Assembly: GCF_001541095.1 (NCBI RefSeq)
Contig: NZ_LMXH01000007.1
Location: 72,391 to 136,390 of the forward strand
Direction: 5' to 3'
DNA from: Paenibacillus sp. FJAT-26967
GTDB lineage: Bacteria > Bacillota > Bacilli > Paenibacillales > NBRC-103111
DNA: 64,000 nucleotides
Positions within the stretch are counted from its first letter, which is position 1. Every line of letters begins with the position of its first letter. This document shows positions 18,104 to 27,188 of the stretch, piece after piece. The notes beneath the pieces are model-generated. The model had not been told where the DNA came from. It worked only from the letters and a program-made list of their open reading frames with translations, and did no database searches. Position numbers and translations under genes: made by a program.

Positions 18104-18643
18104 TTACGGCTGCCTAAGATGTACATTCTCCCACTTATTCATCATCACCTCGTACACCTCTTCCAGAGGATAAGGCAGACTGGCTTGCGTAATATTGACT
18201 GTAGCCTTCACAAGTCCACGGTTCGCCTTCATCAGCATCCTTGTCATGCTTTTCTGACGGGCCAGATAGGCTTCCGTGTCGTACAGGTTCAGGCCGATAA
18301 ATCGCTGGCCCATGTAGTCATACAAAATAATTTCCTCGATATCCTGCCACGGGATCAAGCCTCCGCTAATGGCTGAAGAATTGTCAGTGACTCCTTCATC
18401 GTTAACGATCAGGGACGGCTTCTTGTTAAAAAGCTGGAAAACCAGATAAAGCAGACACAGACCGAAGAAGACAATACTTATGATTCCCACAACCATTAGA
18501 ACCGCCGATTCTTCTTCATCGGTAAGCCCTACCCAGAACAGGAATCCTCCAGCTACTACAAAAGCCAGTGCAGCTAATACGAGAACGAATACTTTCTTGG
18601 GACTGGAATGAATGACCAATTCATTCTCATTATACGCCTCCAA
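18104..18643 (-). CDS. STM3941-family small membrane protein
   Basis: 179 aa with two adjacent membrane helices (about residues 17-40 and 48-72), then a soluble C-terminal domain with a PH-like beta pattern (SLIVNDEGVTD, IPWQDIEEIILYDYMGQRFIGLNL). This matches the STM3941-type family of unknown function. The start appears to be the TTG at 18643 behind AGGGGGT. A nearby ATG behind GGAGG is out of frame and gives only a short peptide. Stand-alone gene. Confidence 0.65.
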   Translation of the reverse strand: MEAYNENELVIHSSPKKVFVLVLAALAFVVAGGFLFWVGLTDEEESAVLMVVGIISIVFFGLCLLYLVFQLFNKKPSLIVNDEGVTDNSSAISGGLIPWQDIEEIILYDYMGQRFIGLNLYDTEAYLARQKSMTRMLMKANRGLVKATVNITQASLPYPLEEVYEVMMNKWENVHLRQP

Positions 18644-18735
18644 TATTCATGACCCCCTATAATTTACCTTTAAAAAGCGTATAAACCAAAAAGGGTGAGA
18701 TTGAACCAGCCTATACTTTTATTCACCATATGGAA

Positions 18736-20709
18736 TCAGGATAAATACATCCGGCTTTCGTATAACCGGGCGATCTGCCTGGAAGTTCCCTCCAGCACAT
18801 CCTCATCCAGCCCCTCCAATTCATGAAGGTGTCTAAGCCTCTCCTCCAAGGTAATATCCTGAAAGGCATACAGACTCCAATTGGTCAAATTCTCGATGGT
18901 TTCTTCGAGTTCAAGACGGCTGTATTTCAGGTAGGCTCTGTACAGATAGCAGCTGGCAAATCCGGGATCCAGCTCAAGGGCCCGGTTGAATGCCTTCAGA
19001 GCCGTCTCTTCTTCCCCCTCCAGACGGAAACAGGCAAGCCCGATATTATAATGGGCTGACGGACTGTCCGGATGAAGATGGCTGTACGCCTCCGCATAGT
19101 CCCGCGCCGTATCATAATCTCCCATCAAATAACGCACATAGCCCCGCATGCTGAGCAGGTCGGTATAAGAAGGGTCCTTCTCATATCCCCGGATGCAGTC
19201 TTGCTCCGCTTTCTCGAGCTCTTTCAGATCAATAAAACACTTCGCCCGGCTTTCATAATAAACCGCATAGTCCGGCGTAAGGTCAATCGCCTTCCCGAAA
19301 GAGGCCGCAGCCATTTCCAGCTCTCTCATTTCCTGCAGAACGTGCCCCATGGCATGGTGGTAGCTGCTGCTGTCTTGAACAGATGCATCCAGCTCGGCCG
19401 CATAATGCAGATCCATCAGCGCTTCATCATAGCGGGACTCCATATAATAGGCGAAGCTCCGCTTGGAGCGTAAGTCCGCCCGGTCCTCCCGCTCGATGGC
19501 TTTGCTGTAAGTTGCCGCAGCCTGCCCGTATTGTCCCATCTCGGAGAGAATGGCAGCGCGCTGCATCTCATTCAGCGGGTCATCTTCCTCCAATTCGAGA
19601 AGATGTCCGTTCACATCCAGCGCCCGCTGGTATTGGCCTGTCTTGGCATAGGACTCGGCCAGCCAATAACAGATAAGCGGATTATCCGGGTCCTCTTCAT
19701 ACAACTGCTCCAGCATGGGAAGTGCTTTCTCCTCTTGCTGCCGGGACCGGTAAATCAGTATTTTCTCGAAGGAGACATCGGGCTCATCCGGATCTAACTC
19801 TGCAACCATGTCCAGATCCGCCTCTGCAAGTTCCCATTGTTCCGTATACCGGTATAGGACGGCACGCTGCAAGTACAAATCGGATCTATCCGGAAATAAT
19901 TCCATTGCAAGATGGATAATTTCCAGTGCCGCTTCATAATCTTCCATCTTGATATAGATTCCCGCCAGATCTTTGCGGAACCCGCACGTACGCTCCACTT
20001 CTTCCCGGAAAGTACGGAAGGCTCCCGATCCGAATCCTGTCCGGAAGTAAACCTCACGTTCACCCCGGTCGGAGATGTACTCCCATTCGGCCTGCATATC
20101 GACGGCTTTTTTCATATAAGAAGCAGCCTCTTCCGCCTTGCCTTGAGCCATTAGAGATTTAGCCATCCGGTAGCTGAAAATCGGAATTTCCTGATTCTCG
20201 TAGCTGAGTACTTTCCGGAACGTCTCTTCCGCATTCCCGTAATCCCCATGATCCAGATAACAGACACCCAGCTCATAGTACGTCGATACGACTGAATTTG
20301 CAGGCTCCCTGAGCACACATTCCTTCAAATCCCGGATTGCTTCTTCATACCGGTTCAAATCCAGGTAACACAATCCTCTTGTATACCAATACATATAGGG
20401 ATCGGGATTAATCCGGATCGCCTCGTTCAGATCCTCTATCGCCTCTTCTTCCCGGTTAATTTCTCTTAGAATATGGGCGCGGCGTTCATACGCATGATCG
20501 GAACGGGTAGATTGAATGATTCCACTCAAATACGTCAACGCTTTCTCGATATGTCCCAGTTCATAATACAGGTCTGCCACCTTCACCTGCTCTGAAATCT
20601 CCAGTGAATCGTACTTCACCTTCTCATAAGCTTCGAGAGCTTTGGGCAGATTCCGATCCTTTAAATACTTCCTGCCATTCCTCAGATGAACAAAATCAAA
20701 AATCCCCAC
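18736..20709 (-). CDS. Large tetratricopeptide-repeat protein
   Basis: 657 aa, almost entirely TPR units from residue 15 to the end (YYELGHIEKALTYLSGII, EAIEDLNEAIRINPDPYMYW, YDEALMDLHYAAELD and many more, around 15 repeats). It has no signal peptide, so it is probably a cytoplasmic scaffold for protein contacts. No catalytic domain seen. The GTG at 20709 is the start, with AGGAGG 8 bases ahead. Role unknown. Confidence 0.85.
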   Translation of the reverse strand: MGIFDFVHLRNGRKYLKDRNLPKALEAYEKVKYDSLEISEQVKVADLYYELGHIEKALTYLSGIIQSTRSDHAYERRAHILREINREEEAIEDLNEAIRINPDPYMYWYTRGLCYLDLNRYEEAIRDLKECVLREPANSVVSTYYELGVCYLDHGDYGNAEETFRKVLSYENQEIPIFSYRMAKSLMAQGKAEEAASYMKKAVDMQAEWEYISDRGEREVYFRTGFGSGAFRTFREEVERTCGFRKDLAGIYIKMEDYEAALEIIHLAMELFPDRSDLYLQRAVLYRYTEQWELAEADLDMVAELDPDEPDVSFEKILIYRSRQQEEKALPMLEQLYEEDPDNPLICYWLAESYAKTGQYQRALDVNGHLLELEEDDPLNEMQRAAILSEMGQYGQAAATYSKAIEREDRADLRSKRSFAYYMESRYDEALMDLHYAAELDASVQDSSSYHHAMGHVLQEMRELEMAAASFGKAIDLTPDYAVYYESRAKCFIDLKELEKAEQDCIRGYEKDPSYTDLLSMRGYVRYLMGDYDTARDYAEAYSHLHPDSPSAHYNIGLACFRLEGEEETALKAFNRALELDPGFASCYLYRAYLKYSRLELEETIENLTNWSLYAFQDITLEERLRHLHELEGLDEDVLEGTSRQIARLYESRMYLS

Positions 20710-21165
20710 CCTGCAGCCTCCTTCTATTTATCTGTCTCTTTATCTAACTGCACATACGGCACCGCCTGGAGCAAGTTTCACATGAATTCTTCAAAACAAT
20801 GGATAAAGTAGGGAGCAAAGACTCCCCCGAAGCGGGCGTGTAAAAGAACGTTAGAAGACAGATGTCCCCTAACGTTCTAAACTATCCGGTTCTGAGTTAG
20901 ACGAAGAATAGACAACCCTAATCTTAAGGTGAATAAAACTCTTCAATTAATATGTAATTTTTGTCATATCCCTCTTATACCATACCGGAGAATACTAGAT
21001 GACGTCAATCCTAAGCTGATCCGTAAGAGATTCACACTTCAACTCGTTTCCAAACGCCTTTCCTGCAGCTTTACACACTGCTTAGATAGCGATAACCTAG
21101 AATAAGAAAGTCTGGCATTCCACATTCGAATATAATCAGCCTTTAATTAAGGAGACACCACTCAT
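20710..21165. other. Intergenic region with one perfect inverted repeat
   Basis: 456 bases between divergent genes. AGAACGTTAG (20845-20854) and CTAACGTTCT (20869-20878) form a perfect 10-bp inverted repeat with a 14-base spacer, which could be a hairpin or an operator. The rest is AT-rich and without a supported ORF. It must hold the mqnB and TPR promoters. Confidence 0.5.
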
Positions 21166-21858
21166 ATGAATGCACACTCACCTCAGCCGGATCAATACCA
21201 GCCTGGTCCTGCACAAAGCAGCCGTATCCTGATCATGACTCCGGTTGCAGCCGAACAGGAAGCCGTCCTCCGCGGCCTGCAGGGCGAGCCCCGGTTCGAC
21301 GTGGCGATAGCCGGCGTCGGTCCTGTTGCCGCTGCCATAACTACCACGTCCGCACTGGCTGCAGGCAGCTATGGTCTCGTCATCAACATGGGCATCGCCG
21401 GAGGCTTCTTGGGCCGGGCGGAGATCGGCTCGCTCGTAGTAGCGAGCGAGATCATCGCCGCGGACCTGGGAGCGCAGAGCCCGGGCGGGTTCATCAGCCT
21501 GGACGAGCTCGGCTTCGGCACGGCCCGCGTCCCCGCCCATGCCGGTCTTGCGGCCCGAGTCGCGGACGCGCTGCGCGCGAGCGGACTTACCGCCGGCATG
21601 GGCGCCGTGCTCACACTGTCCACCGTCACGGGGACAGCAGAGGCCGCGCGGGAGCTGGCCGCCCGCATCCCCGAAGCAGCCGCCGAAGGGATGGAAGGCT
21701 TCGGCGTAGCCAGCGCCGCCTATAGCCGCGGAATCCCCGCGCTCGAAATCCGCTCGATTTCGAACGCGGTAGGTCCGCGCGACAAAGCCGCATGGCGGAT
21801 CAAGGATGCTCTCGCAGCGCTCGAACAAGCAAGCTCAATTTTACGGGAGGTCCTATAA
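21166..21858 (+). CDS. mqnB: Futalosine hydrolase
   Basis: 230 aa nucleosidase of the PNP/UDP superfamily. It splits futalosine to dehypoxanthinylfutalosine in the alternative menaquinone pathway. Visible: VAAEQEAVLRGL, VAIAGVGPVAAA, INMGIAGGF, and the C-terminal GMEGFGVASAAYSRGIPALEIRSISNAVGPRD with the purine/ribose-binding Glu-Gly and catalytic Asp. A ~20-residue polar N-terminal extension is present. GAGAC-type box AAGGAGA before the ATG. It abuts mqnD (TAAATG), so the two form an operon. GC content is clearly higher than that of its neighbours. Confidence 0.92.
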   Translation: MNAHSPQPDQYQPGPAQSSRILIMTPVAAEQEAVLRGLQGEPRFDVAIAGVGPVAAAITTTSALAAGSYGLVINMGIAGGFLGRAEIGSLVVASEIIAADLGAQSPGGFISLDELGFGTARVPAHAGLAARVADALRASGLTAGMGAVLTLSTVTGTAEAARELAARIPEAAAEGMEGFGVASAAYSRGIPALEIRSISNAVGPRDKAAWRIKDALAALEQASSILREVL

Positions 21859-22710
21859 ATGAAAATCGCTTATTCTCCATGTCCGAATGACACCTTCGTA
21901 TTTCACGCGCTGGTTCATGGCCTGGTGCCCGGTGCACCTTCGTTTGACGTGACTTACGCTGACATTGATATTACTAATACTCTGGCGGCTGAGCCGGGCG
22001 GCCCTGAAATTATGAAGATCTCTTACGCCGCCCTGCCTTGGGTGCGGCCCGAATACGCGCTGCTCCCGTGCGGAGGAGCGCTTGGCCGGGGCTGCGGACC
22101 GCTGGTACTGTCCAAAGGCTCGGCAGACCCCGCATCGCTGTCCGGCAAGCGGGTTGCCGTTCCGAGCGAGCGGTCGACCGCCTACCTGCTGTTCCGGCTG
22201 TGGGCCGCGCAGCAGGTGCCCGGCGGCGTAGGCGAGATCGTCGTGATGCCGTTTCACGAGATCATGCCCGCCGTCCGCGACGGCAAGATCGACGCGGGCC
22301 TCGTCATCCATGAGGCCCGCTTCACCTACCCGTCGTACGGCCTCGACCTGCTGACCGACCTCGGCAGCTGGTGGGAGTCCGATACGGGGCTGCCGATCCC
22401 GCTGGGCGCGATTATCGCCCACCGCACGCTGGATCTGGCGGCCATCGCCGGATGGATCCGTTCCTCCGTCGAGTACGCATGGACCCATCCCGCAGCGTCG
22501 CAGGAGTACGTGCTCCGGCACGCGCAGGAGATGTCCGCCGAAGTGGCCGAAGCTCACATCGCGCTGTACGTCAACGAATTCACCCTGAACCTCGGTGAAG
22601 ACGGCTACGCCGCAGTCGAAGCTCTGCTCGGCCGGGCGGCCAGGGAAGGGCTGGTGCCTGCCATGGATCTGCGGGCGCTGCGTCTGGATTCACCGGCTGG
22701 GCAAGGATGA
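21859..22710 (+). CDS. mqnD: 1,4-dihydroxy-6-naphthoate synthase
   Basis: 283 aa, periplasmic-binding-protein fold enzyme of the futalosine route that converts cyclic dehypoxanthinylfutalosine to 1,4-dihydroxy-6-naphthoate. The start IAYSPCPNDTFVFHALVHG is diagnostic, followed by DITNTLAA, KISYAALPW, a GCGPLVLSKG loop and GLVIHEARFTY with the catalytic-site His. No gap to mqnB. The rest of the pathway (mqnA, mqnC, mqnE) is not in the window. Confidence 0.95.
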   Translation: MKIAYSPCPNDTFVFHALVHGLVPGAPSFDVTYADIDITNTLAAEPGGPEIMKISYAALPWVRPEYALLPCGGALGRGCGPLVLSKGSADPASLSGKRVAVPSERSTAYLLFRLWAAQQVPGGVGEIVVMPFHEIMPAVRDGKIDAGLVIHEARFTYPSYGLDLLTDLGSWWESDTGLPIPLGAIIAHRTLDLAAIAGWIRSSVEYAWTHPAASQEYVLRHAQEMSAEVAEAHIALYVNEFTLNLGEDGYAAVEALLGRAAREGLVPAMDLRALRLDSPAGQG

Positions 22711-22798
22711 GTTCAAGAATGAGTTGCAGGATGAGTTTGGTCATTGCCTGAACTCACAAATCCGAGAAACGAATCTTCAACAAGGAATTCACAACAAG

Positions 22799-22850
22799 GA
22801 AAAGGATCGCCCTTTGTCATATGGAATGACTTGGGACGATCCTTTTTTTG
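22799..22850. terminator. Intrinsic terminator after mqnBD
   Basis: AAAGGATCG (22801-22809) pairs with CGATCCTTT (22837-22845), followed by TTTTG. Confidence 0.85.
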
Positions 22851-22898
22851 TTATATGATGTGCACTTGAACTTGCACATCCACTAGCATTCTTACCTC

Positions 22899-24020
22899 TT
22901 AAACAACCGGGAACCATCCTGGCGTATGGATAATGCCATTCCACAGCGGCCCTGGAATAACCAGGCGTTCCTGGTCTTCTCTGCTTACCGTTACCCGGAT
23001 TTCGGATTCCCGGCCTTCTTCCACCTTCTGTACCCAATCCGGCTCCATAATCAGTTCGCGGCCCAGCGCGATAAGAGGAACGCCCGTTGCTAATGCTTGC
23101 AGCGCCTCATCCGCACTATGAATCGAACCCACACCGATTACAGGCACGCGGTCTGCCGCCAATTCCTTAATAAGCTCTATGCGGGGTCTGTCCGTGTCCG
23201 CACCGCTTCTCGGAGTCGACCAGAAGTCCATCAGGGATACATGCAGGTAATCGAGGTTTTTATCCGCCAGAGCATCAACCAGTTTGAGCGTATCGTCCAT
23301 GGTAATGCCCGGAGTCTCTACTTCTTCTGGCGAGAAACGATAACCTACGAGGAACGGGTGCTTCGCATGCTCGGCCACAACGCGGTTCACTTCATCGACA
23401 ATCGCAAGCGGGAACGCCATCCGGCGCTCCACGCTGCCTCCCCACTTGTCTTCTCTCCGGTTGGAGTGCGGGGAAAAGAACTGCTGGATCAGATATCCGT
23501 TAGCGCCATGAATCTCAACGCCGTCGTAACCCGCCTCGATAGCACGCCGGGTCGTCTCGCCGAAGTCCCGGATAATCGCCTCGATCTCCGACTCGGCCAA
23601 AGCTCGGGGAACCGGGCTTCCGGCCTTTTCCTCCGCGACGGCACTAGCGCTCACGATGTCACCGCCGGGTACCAGTTCCGGAGGGCAGGAACGGCCGCCA
23701 TGGAATATTTGAAGGACTGCCTTCGCTCCCTTCTTCTGGATAGAAGAAGCCAGCCGCTTCAAGCTTGGAATCATCTCATCCCGGTCGCCCGCGAATTCAC
23801 CAGGGAAGCCTTGGCCGTTAGGCGTAACAAAGGTACAGGCTGTAATAACCATACCGGCTCCGCCGGATCTGCGCTCATAATAAGCAATTTCCGCATCCGA
23901 TACCGTTCCGTCTTCATTGGATGAATAGTTCGTCATTGGAGCCATGACCACGCGGTTTTTAAGTGAAATTCCTTTGTTGAATGTGAAGTTCTCGAATAAA
24001 GGTGCATATTTGGTATTCAA
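22899..24020 (-). CDS. Old Yellow Enzyme-family NADH:flavin oxidoreductase
   Basis: 373 aa TIM-barrel FMN enzyme that reduces activated C=C bonds or related substrates. The start is KNRVVMAPMTNYSSNEDG. LQIFHGGR is at about 103-110, the active-site-type HGANGYLIQQFFSPHSNRR lies at about 175-193, and GVGSIHSADEAL with the phosphate-binding Gly/Arg (IALGRELI) closes the barrel. TTG start at 24020 behind GGGAGG (8-base spacing). Stand-alone, in a region typical of stress or xenobiotic genes. Confidence 0.92.
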   Translation of the reverse strand: MNTKYAPLFENFTFNKGISLKNRVVMAPMTNYSSNEDGTVSDAEIAYYERRSGGAGMVITACTFVTPNGQGFPGEFAGDRDEMIPSLKRLASSIQKKGAKAVLQIFHGGRSCPPELVPGGDIVSASAVAEEKAGSPVPRALAESEIEAIIRDFGETTRRAIEAGYDGVEIHGANGYLIQQFFSPHSNRREDKWGGSVERRMAFPLAIVDEVNRVVAEHAKHPFLVGYRFSPEEVETPGITMDDTLKLVDALADKNLDYLHVSLMDFWSTPRSGADTDRPRIELIKELAADRVPVIGVGSIHSADEALQALATGVPLIALGRELIMEPDWVQKVEEGRESEIRVTVSREDQERLVIPGPLWNGIIHTPGWFPVV

Positions 24021-24143
24021 AGTTTGGCCTCCCTCAATCTATGTGCAAATAAGTCGGATCTTAGAATGTAAAGCTCTAGACACCTTCCAGCCAGCCCGTA
24101 TCAACTACGTTTCTGAAATATATGGCTTTGCGGATGCGCTATG

Positions 24144-24166
24144 ACTGTTATTTTATTGATAACAGT
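24144..24166. promoter_or_regulatory. Inverted repeat in the OYE/DsbA-like intergenic region
   Basis: ACTGTTAT (24144-24151) and ATAACAGT (24159-24166) are perfect inverted arms, 7 bases apart, in the 361-base region upstream of the divergent Old Yellow Enzyme and DsbA-like genes. GCCGATA...TATCGGC lies about 50 bases further on. Possible operator of a redox or MarR-type regulator; nothing else is seen in the interval. Confidence 0.35.
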
Positions 24167-24381
24167 TCGTAATGTCAAGAGAAGTTCCCGTCCTGCACTT
24201 CAAATGCCCGTAATTAAGCCGATATGCCTTATCGGCTGTTTGCTTTCATATACCCCGGTCCGTATAATAATGGTTGGAAAGACCGTTCTGATTGTAAGAA
24301 TGATTTCTGCCCGAAGCGGTTCCACCGGAGCCTGCCTGATGGCTTTACCTTATATAATTAACCACCCGGAGGTGCTCATCT

Positions 24382-25107
24382 ATGAAAGTTGAAATCTGGT
24401 CTGATTTTGTGTGCCCGTTCTGTTACATCGGCAAACGCCGGTTTGAAGAAGCGCTGGAGCAATTCGCCCACAAGGACGAAATCGAAGTCGTGTACCGCAG
24501 TTATGAGCTGGACCCGAATTCCCCGCGCGATACTAACCGTAGTATGGCCGAAATTCTGGCTTCTAAATACGGAATGAGTATTGAGCAGGCAGAGGCCACC
24601 AATGCCAATATTACAGAACAAGCTGCCGGAGTAGGTCTGACTTACCGGATGGACAAGCTTATTCCTACGAATACGTTCGATGCTCACCGCTTGGCGCATT
24701 ACGCTGGCCAGCACGGCAAAGCGCATGAAATGACCGAGCTTCTGCTCAAGGCTTACTTTACCGATAACAAACATATCGGCGACAGGGATACGCTCGCAGC
24801 ACTGGCTGCGGAAATCGGACTGGACAAGAATGAAGCAGCCCAGGTTCTCGCAAGCGACCAGTTTACGCAGGAAGTCCGCGCGGACGAGCAGGAAGGCGCC
24901 GATCTTGGAATCAGCGGTGTTCCTTTCTTCGTGATCGACCGCAAATACGGCGTATCAGGCGCACAGCCTGGCGAAGTGTTCGTTCAAGCTCTGCAAAAAG
25001 CATGGGATGAAGTAAAACCATCCCTTACACTGGTAAATGATGCTTCCAGCGAAGCGGCTGATGATGCTTGCTCAGACGGCGTCTGCGGCGTTCCTCCGAA
25101 GAAATAA
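24382..25107 (+). CDS. DsbA-family thioredoxin-fold oxidoreductase (FrnE-like)
   Basis: 241 aa, cytoplasmic (no signal peptide). The N-terminal thioredoxin strand is followed by CPFC at residues 12-15; the helical insertion and a GVPFFVIDRKYGVSGAQP segment with the cis-Pro are those of the FrnE/2-hydroxychromene-carboxylate isomerase-like DsbA group. A second Cys pair, CSDGVC, lies at the C-terminus, as in FrnE-type disulfide isomerases linked to oxidative stress. GGAGGTG precedes the ATG. Confidence 0.9.
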   Translation: MKVEIWSDFVCPFCYIGKRRFEEALEQFAHKDEIEVVYRSYELDPNSPRDTNRSMAEILASKYGMSIEQAEATNANITEQAAGVGLTYRMDKLIPTNTFDAHRLAHYAGQHGKAHEMTELLLKAYFTDNKHIGDRDTLAALAAEIGLDKNEAAQVLASDQFTQEVRADEQEGADLGISGVPFFVIDRKYGVSGAQPGEVFVQALQKAWDEVKPSLTLVNDASSEAADDACSDGVCGVPPKK

Positions 25108-25184
25108 CGGCACGTAAAATTTTAATAACGATAAATGTCACGTAAACTTTACTTGCACCCGATCCGATCGCAAGCTTCACAAGT

Positions 25185-25228
25185 AAGCTCTCTTGCTGCT
25201 TTAACGGCAAGGGAGCTTGTTTGTATGT
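25185..25228 (+). terminator. Intrinsic terminator after the DsbA-like gene
   Basis: AAGCTCTCTTGC pairs with GCAAGGGAGCTT (one T-G pair), followed by GTTTGT. Confidence 0.75.
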
Positions 25229-25349
25229 ATCCGCCTGATCCGCTAAACCTCTGACATTTGCATCTTCTCCAATTCAAATGTTACATTTATTAACAGATCT
25301 AACGAATTCATCTTCTACTTTTAACTTGCCGAAAGGATTGGAAGAATGC

Positions 25350-25931
25350 ATGGAACGAATAGAGACAAAAACACCTGCACCTACAAAGAAGAATGAAGTT
25401 TGGGAATGGACACGGGCGATTCTTATTGCCGTCATTTGCGTAGTTGTCGTCCGCTGGTTCCTGTTTGCCCCATTTATCATCAACGGGGACTCTATGGAGC
25501 CTAATTTCTCCGAGGACGAAAAATTAATCGTGAACAAAGTTCTCTATAACTTTGCAGAGCCCAAGCGCGGAGAAGTGATCATTTTCCATGCGAATGAGCG
25601 AGAAGATTACATTAAACGGATCGTTGCCCTGCCTGGCGAGAAGGTCAAAGTCGAAGGTGATCAGGTTTACATCAACGGCGAACCGCTGGACGAGCCTTAC
25701 CTGAAAGAAGCCGTTGCCAGCGCCGCAGCCAGCGGCAAGACTTATAACAATCTGAATTACCCGGAGCAGACGGTACCGGAAGGAACTGTCTTCGTACTGG
25801 GCGACAATCGTCCGGGCAGTAAGGATAGCCGCAGTAGCAGTATCGGTTTTATCCGGAACGATACGATCATCGGCCGAGCCGATCTCGCTTTCTGGCCGCT
25901 GGGCAAATTCGGACTGATCTCCCACGAGTAG
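25350..25931 (+). CDS. lepB: Signal peptidase I
   Basis: 193 aa membrane serine protease that removes signal peptides from exported proteins. A cytoplasmic N-terminus leads to one membrane helix (ILIAVICVVVVRWFLFAPF). Box B, GDSMEPN, carries the catalytic Ser; box D, YIKRIVALPGE, carries the Lys; the C-terminal GDNRPGSKDSR box E follows. Single-span architecture is that of Gram-positive SipS-type enzymes. The frame is open to 25278, but GGAAG precedes the ATG at 25350 and the extra residues do not fit the family. Confidence 0.95.
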   Translation: MERIETKTPAPTKKNEVWEWTRAILIAVICVVVVRWFLFAPFIINGDSMEPNFSEDEKLIVNKVLYNFAEPKRGEVIIFHANEREDYIKRIVALPGEKVKVEGDQVYINGEPLDEPYLKEAVASAAASGKTYNNLNYPEQTVPEGTVFVLGDNRPGSKDSRSSSIGFIRNDTIIGRADLAFWPLGKFGLISHE

Positions 25932-26042
25932 GTGAGTCTCACAGGACCCGTGCCGAACTTCAGCCGGGCTTCATTAATTTAAGCTCCGTTAGGCTCGATG
26001 ATCGAATAGGCTCGCCCTTCTTAGAACCAACACTCCCGGACT

Positions 26043-26085
26043 CAAAGAAGACACAGAAGCCGCTTGGCTTCCTGTGTCTTCTTTG
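26043..26085. terminator. Bidirectional terminator between lepB and speD
   Basis: CAAAGAAGACACAG and CTGTGTCTTCTTTG are perfect inverted arms, with an inner GCC/GGC pair, between convergent genes. Confidence 0.85.
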
Positions 26086-26138
26086 GGTCTTGGGCTTCAA
26101 CAGCAGCTGTTAAGCACTCACGCCATTGTTCATGCCCC

Positions 26139-26957
26139 TTAACCGTTAGCAGGAACGATATTTTTCCCATAAAAAATCTCGTCCATTTCCAGCTTGAGAC
26201 TTTCCGTAATTTCCTGCTGCTCCTGCGGAGTCAGTTTATCCTTGGTGTATCCGAACAAATAGTTGTTGAGATCAAATTTACGCAGTTTACATTTCGTATG
26301 GAAAATATTTTCCTGATACACGTTGACGTCAATCATGTCATACGTATCTTTGACGTTATCCGGAATATAATTCTGGATCGAAGTGATTTCATGATCGATA
26401 AACAGCTTGTGCCCGTGAATGTCTCTCGTAAAACCGCGTACCCGGTAATCCATCGTAAAGATGTCCGTATCGAAGGAATGAATCAGATAATTGAGCGCTT
26501 TAAGCGGAGAAATCTCTCCGCAGGTCGATACATCAATATCCGCGCGAAACGTACTGATTCCTTCATCCGGATGATACTCGGGATACGTATGCACGGTGAT
26601 ATGGCTCTTATCGAGCTGCATAACGACGTTGTCAGGGAGCGGTCCCGGTGACTCGTCGAACGATTCCGTCGGCACTTCTATCACAGGGCCTTCCGAGACG
26701 AGCATCGTCACACTCGCTCCTTGAGGCACATAGTCCTGCTGAGCGGTGTTCAGTACATTCGCGCCGATAATATCGGTTACGGTGTTCAAGATTTTCGTCA
26801 GCCTCTCGGCACTGTACTGCTCGTCAATATATTCAATATACGCTTCCCGCTCTTCCTTCGTCCGCGTATAACAGATATCGTACATATTAAAGCTTAATGA
26901 CTTTGTAAGATTATTAAAGCCATGTAAAGTAATCCGCTGTTCATGAGTTAACTTCAT
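26139..26957 (-). CDS. speD: S-adenosylmethionine decarboxylase proenzyme
   Basis: 272 aa, class 1A (E. coli-like length) pyruvoyl enzyme making decarboxylated SAM for spermidine synthesis. The processing site is the Ser in [12 protein letters not shown], which becomes the pyruvoyl group. [15 protein letters not shown] with the catalytic Cys follows. GGGGGA precedes the ATG by 7 bases. No speE partner lies next to it. Confidence 0.95.
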   Translation of the reverse strand: MKLTHEQRITLHGFNNLTKSLSFNMYDICYTRTKEEREAYIEYIDEQYSAERLTKILNTVTDIIGANVLNTAQQDYVPQGASVTMLVSEGPVIEVPTESFDESPGPLPDNVVMQLDKSHITVHTYPEYHPDEGISTFRADIDVSTCGEISPLKALNYLIHSFDTDIFTMDYRVRGFTRDIHGHKLFIDHEITSIQNYIPDNVKDTYDMIDVNVYQENIFHTKCKLRKFDLNNYLFGYTKDKLTPQEQQEITESLKLEMDEIFYGKNIVPANG

Positions 26958-27140
26958 TCTAATTCCCCCGATCCCTAGGTAATGGCTTTTGTCTCCCGTA
27001 ATAAGCTCATGTGATAAAAATCGACAAATTCGCGTATAAAGAGCTATTTTTATTTTTACCCATTCTCATTAATAAAAAACATCTGTGCTTGAAAGGACCG
27101 CCCGAACCCCTGACTCCGGTTCTTCGATCCATACCAAAAA

Positions 27141-27170
27141 CGCCGCAATGTCCGATCACATTGCGGCGTT
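27141..27170. terminator. Intrinsic terminator after the M50 peptidase gene
   Basis: ACGCCGCAATGT and ACATTGCGGCGT form a perfect stem just beyond the peptidase stop, with T's on one side and A's on the other. Confidence 0.85.
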
Positions 27171-27188
27171 TCCCATTACAGCAGCATC

